Of a DNA stretch of 64,000 nt, positions 63,139 through 64,000 are shown piece by piece. Position 1 is the first letter of the stretch. The number at the start of each line of letters is the position of its first letter. Location of the stretch: assembly GCF_000212355.1 (NCBI RefSeq), contig NC_015496.1:310001-374000 (forward strand), given 5' to 3'. Origin of the DNA: Dokdonia sp. 4H-3-7-5 (GTDB lineage Bacteria > Bacteroidota > Bacteroidia > Flavobacteriales > Flavobacteriaceae). The translations under genes were made by a program, and so were the position numbers. Under the pieces are notes generated by a model, which made no database searches, was not told where the DNA came from, and worked only from the letters and a program-made list of their open reading frames with translations.

Positions 63139-63521
63139 AACGAATTATTTAAGCAGTGTATTACACATCTAATCACCATAAACTTAGCCGCAAAATACTA
63201 TTAATAGGCTAGAAATAAATTTTTATTTCTTCAAATGATAGTCGGATTTCATTTATCAATATTAAATATTCTCAGCACAATAAAAAAAGCCTTAAAAATC
63301 TAAATGTCAACAAATTAGCCCAGCAAGTAAATATACAAGTACTAAAATTTAAATATAACCAAAACGTCGACGAAATACATTTATCGTCTACAAAATACAC
63401 AATTTAACATTTTTATTAACATTTATCCTTGGTTTTTTTCTAGTTTAGCAGCTTTTAAAAATAAACCCCTAACGAATTAAGGCATCCCAAATTCCTTAAT
63501 TGACTTAAACCTACTATTGCT
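63139..63521. other. 383-bp AT-rich divergent promoter region
   Basis: No gene, terminator or palindrome copy is seen. It must contain the promoters of the haloperoxidase-type gene and of the exported protein gene that starts at 63522. Confidence 0.4.
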
Positions 63522-64000
63522 ATGAAGCAAACCTACTTAAAGGTTGTTATCCTTATCGTTGTACTTGTCTTTGGTACAATCGCTACAGTTCAAGGGCAAC
63601 ACAATCACGTAAATGGAAAACGTATTAAAATTTCCAATCCAACACCAAACCAACTCACATTGATTGCTACCTCGGGTATAGACCTTAAGTGTGGTGCTGA
63701 GATTTTTGGCAACGAACTTGTATTAGAATTAAGCAATCAAGAGGTAGAGATAATCGAGCAACTTAATATCTCCTTTACTACCATTATTGATGATACACGG
63801 GCTTATTATAAAGAACAAAATGAGGTTGAATTACCAAAAGCAAAGCAGGAACTTAATGCCTTAAAATCTTTAAGTTATTCTAATAATGAAACTAGATCCT
63901 TAAGTACGACTGGTACTACTATTTCTAACATTATTCAATACGAAGGGGAGACTGAAATAAACTGGCAGACTCCACAAAATTTTGAGTTAGGAAGCATGAA
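63522..64000 (+). CDS. Exported protein, probable M14 zinc carboxypeptidase (5' part)
   Basis: About 159 codons are present and the frame runs off the right edge. It has a signal peptide (MKQTYLKVVILIVVLVFGTIATVQG). The prodomain-like stretch NPTPNQLTLIATSGIDLKCGAEIFGNELVLELSNQEVEIIEQL is typical of flavobacterial M14 carboxypeptidases. The visible end, NFELGSM, resembles the point where their catalytic domain begins. The zinc motif HxxE lies outside the window, so the assignment is provisional. Confidence 0.6.
   Translation, partial: MKQTYLKVVILIVVLVFGTIATVQGQHNHVNGKRIKISNPTPNQLTLIATSGIDLKCGAEIFGNELVLELSNQEVEIIEQLNISFTTIIDDTRAYYKEQNEVELPKAKQELNALKSLSYSNNETRSLSTTGTTISNIIQYEGETEINWQTPQNFELGSM

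Noticed and set aside
1-64000. CRISPR arrays, insertion sequences or prophage genes
   Set aside because: No direct-repeat array, transposase or phage structural gene was seen; the spaced palindromes are single copies without spacer regularity.

Overview
The window looks like a chromosomal segment of a marine member of the Flavobacteriaceae (Bacteroidetes). The evidence is the SusC/SusD pair, the many short Bacteroidetes-type lipoproteins, the GIN/DUF2807 proteins, the near absence of Shine-Dalgarno sequences, a TTG-N19-TAnnTTTG promoter in front of the tRNA, and low GC. A Dokdonia-like genus is my impression only. No insertion sequence, prophage or CRISPR array was seen.

Layout. 0-4 kb: three cell-surface GIN/DUF4097-type proteins and a cysteine-repeat lipoprotein. 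4-9.3 kb: MscL, a UMF1-type MFS transporter, an M48 lipoprotein protease and a GH31 alpha-glucosidase. 9.5-14.2 kb: the glycogen synthesis operon glgA-glgC-glgB. 14.5-32.4 kb: housekeeping genes, namely two adjacent msrB genes, dihydrolipoyl dehydrogenase, an NPP-type phosphodiesterase, aroQ, an outer-membrane barrel, xerD, an M24 peptidase, menaquinone genes menC and menE with a CPBP protease gene between them, YqgE, a class IV aminotransferase, a START-like protein, tRNA-Met, PAP2, an SdiA-regulated-type lipoprotein, an alpha/beta hydrolase and MarC. 33-35.3 kb: katG.

35.6-54.2 kb is a complete alginate utilisation locus, all on the minus strand. PL6, a heparinase-like protein, PL17 and a KdgF-like cupin form one unit. 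SusC, SusD, a PKD lipoprotein and PL7 form the next. A FadR-type GntR regulator follows, then a hexuronate-type MFS transporter, a DEH-reductase-like SDR, KDG kinase and KDPG aldolase. Together they can carry alginate to pyruvate plus glyceraldehyde 3-phosphate. Tandem TTGGT-N2-ACCAA boxes at a 13-bp pitch lie upstream of both lyase-bearing units and look like a shared operator.

54.5-61.5 kb looks like a stress or nitrogen-linked module. A DUF3124 lipoprotein, a soluble histidine kinase and a sigma-54 response regulator lie upstream of a tight operon: a 40-aa basic protein, glutamate dehydrogenase, a Rnk/GreA-C-type protein, two paralogous small helical proteins, a two-domain universal stress protein and a 31-aa membrane peptide. 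That operon is preceded by a near-consensus sigma-54 promoter and an enhancer-like dyad. The window closes with a vanadium-haloperoxidase-type lipoprotein and the start of a probable M14 carboxypeptidase.

The most striking structure is a dispersed perfect palindrome, CGCTTTCGCGAAAGCG. I found 18 copies of its 14-bp core and 2 degenerate copies. Half of the 18 lie in coding sequence, where they read as AFAKA or RFRES. Most of the others sit within about 12 bp of a stop codon.
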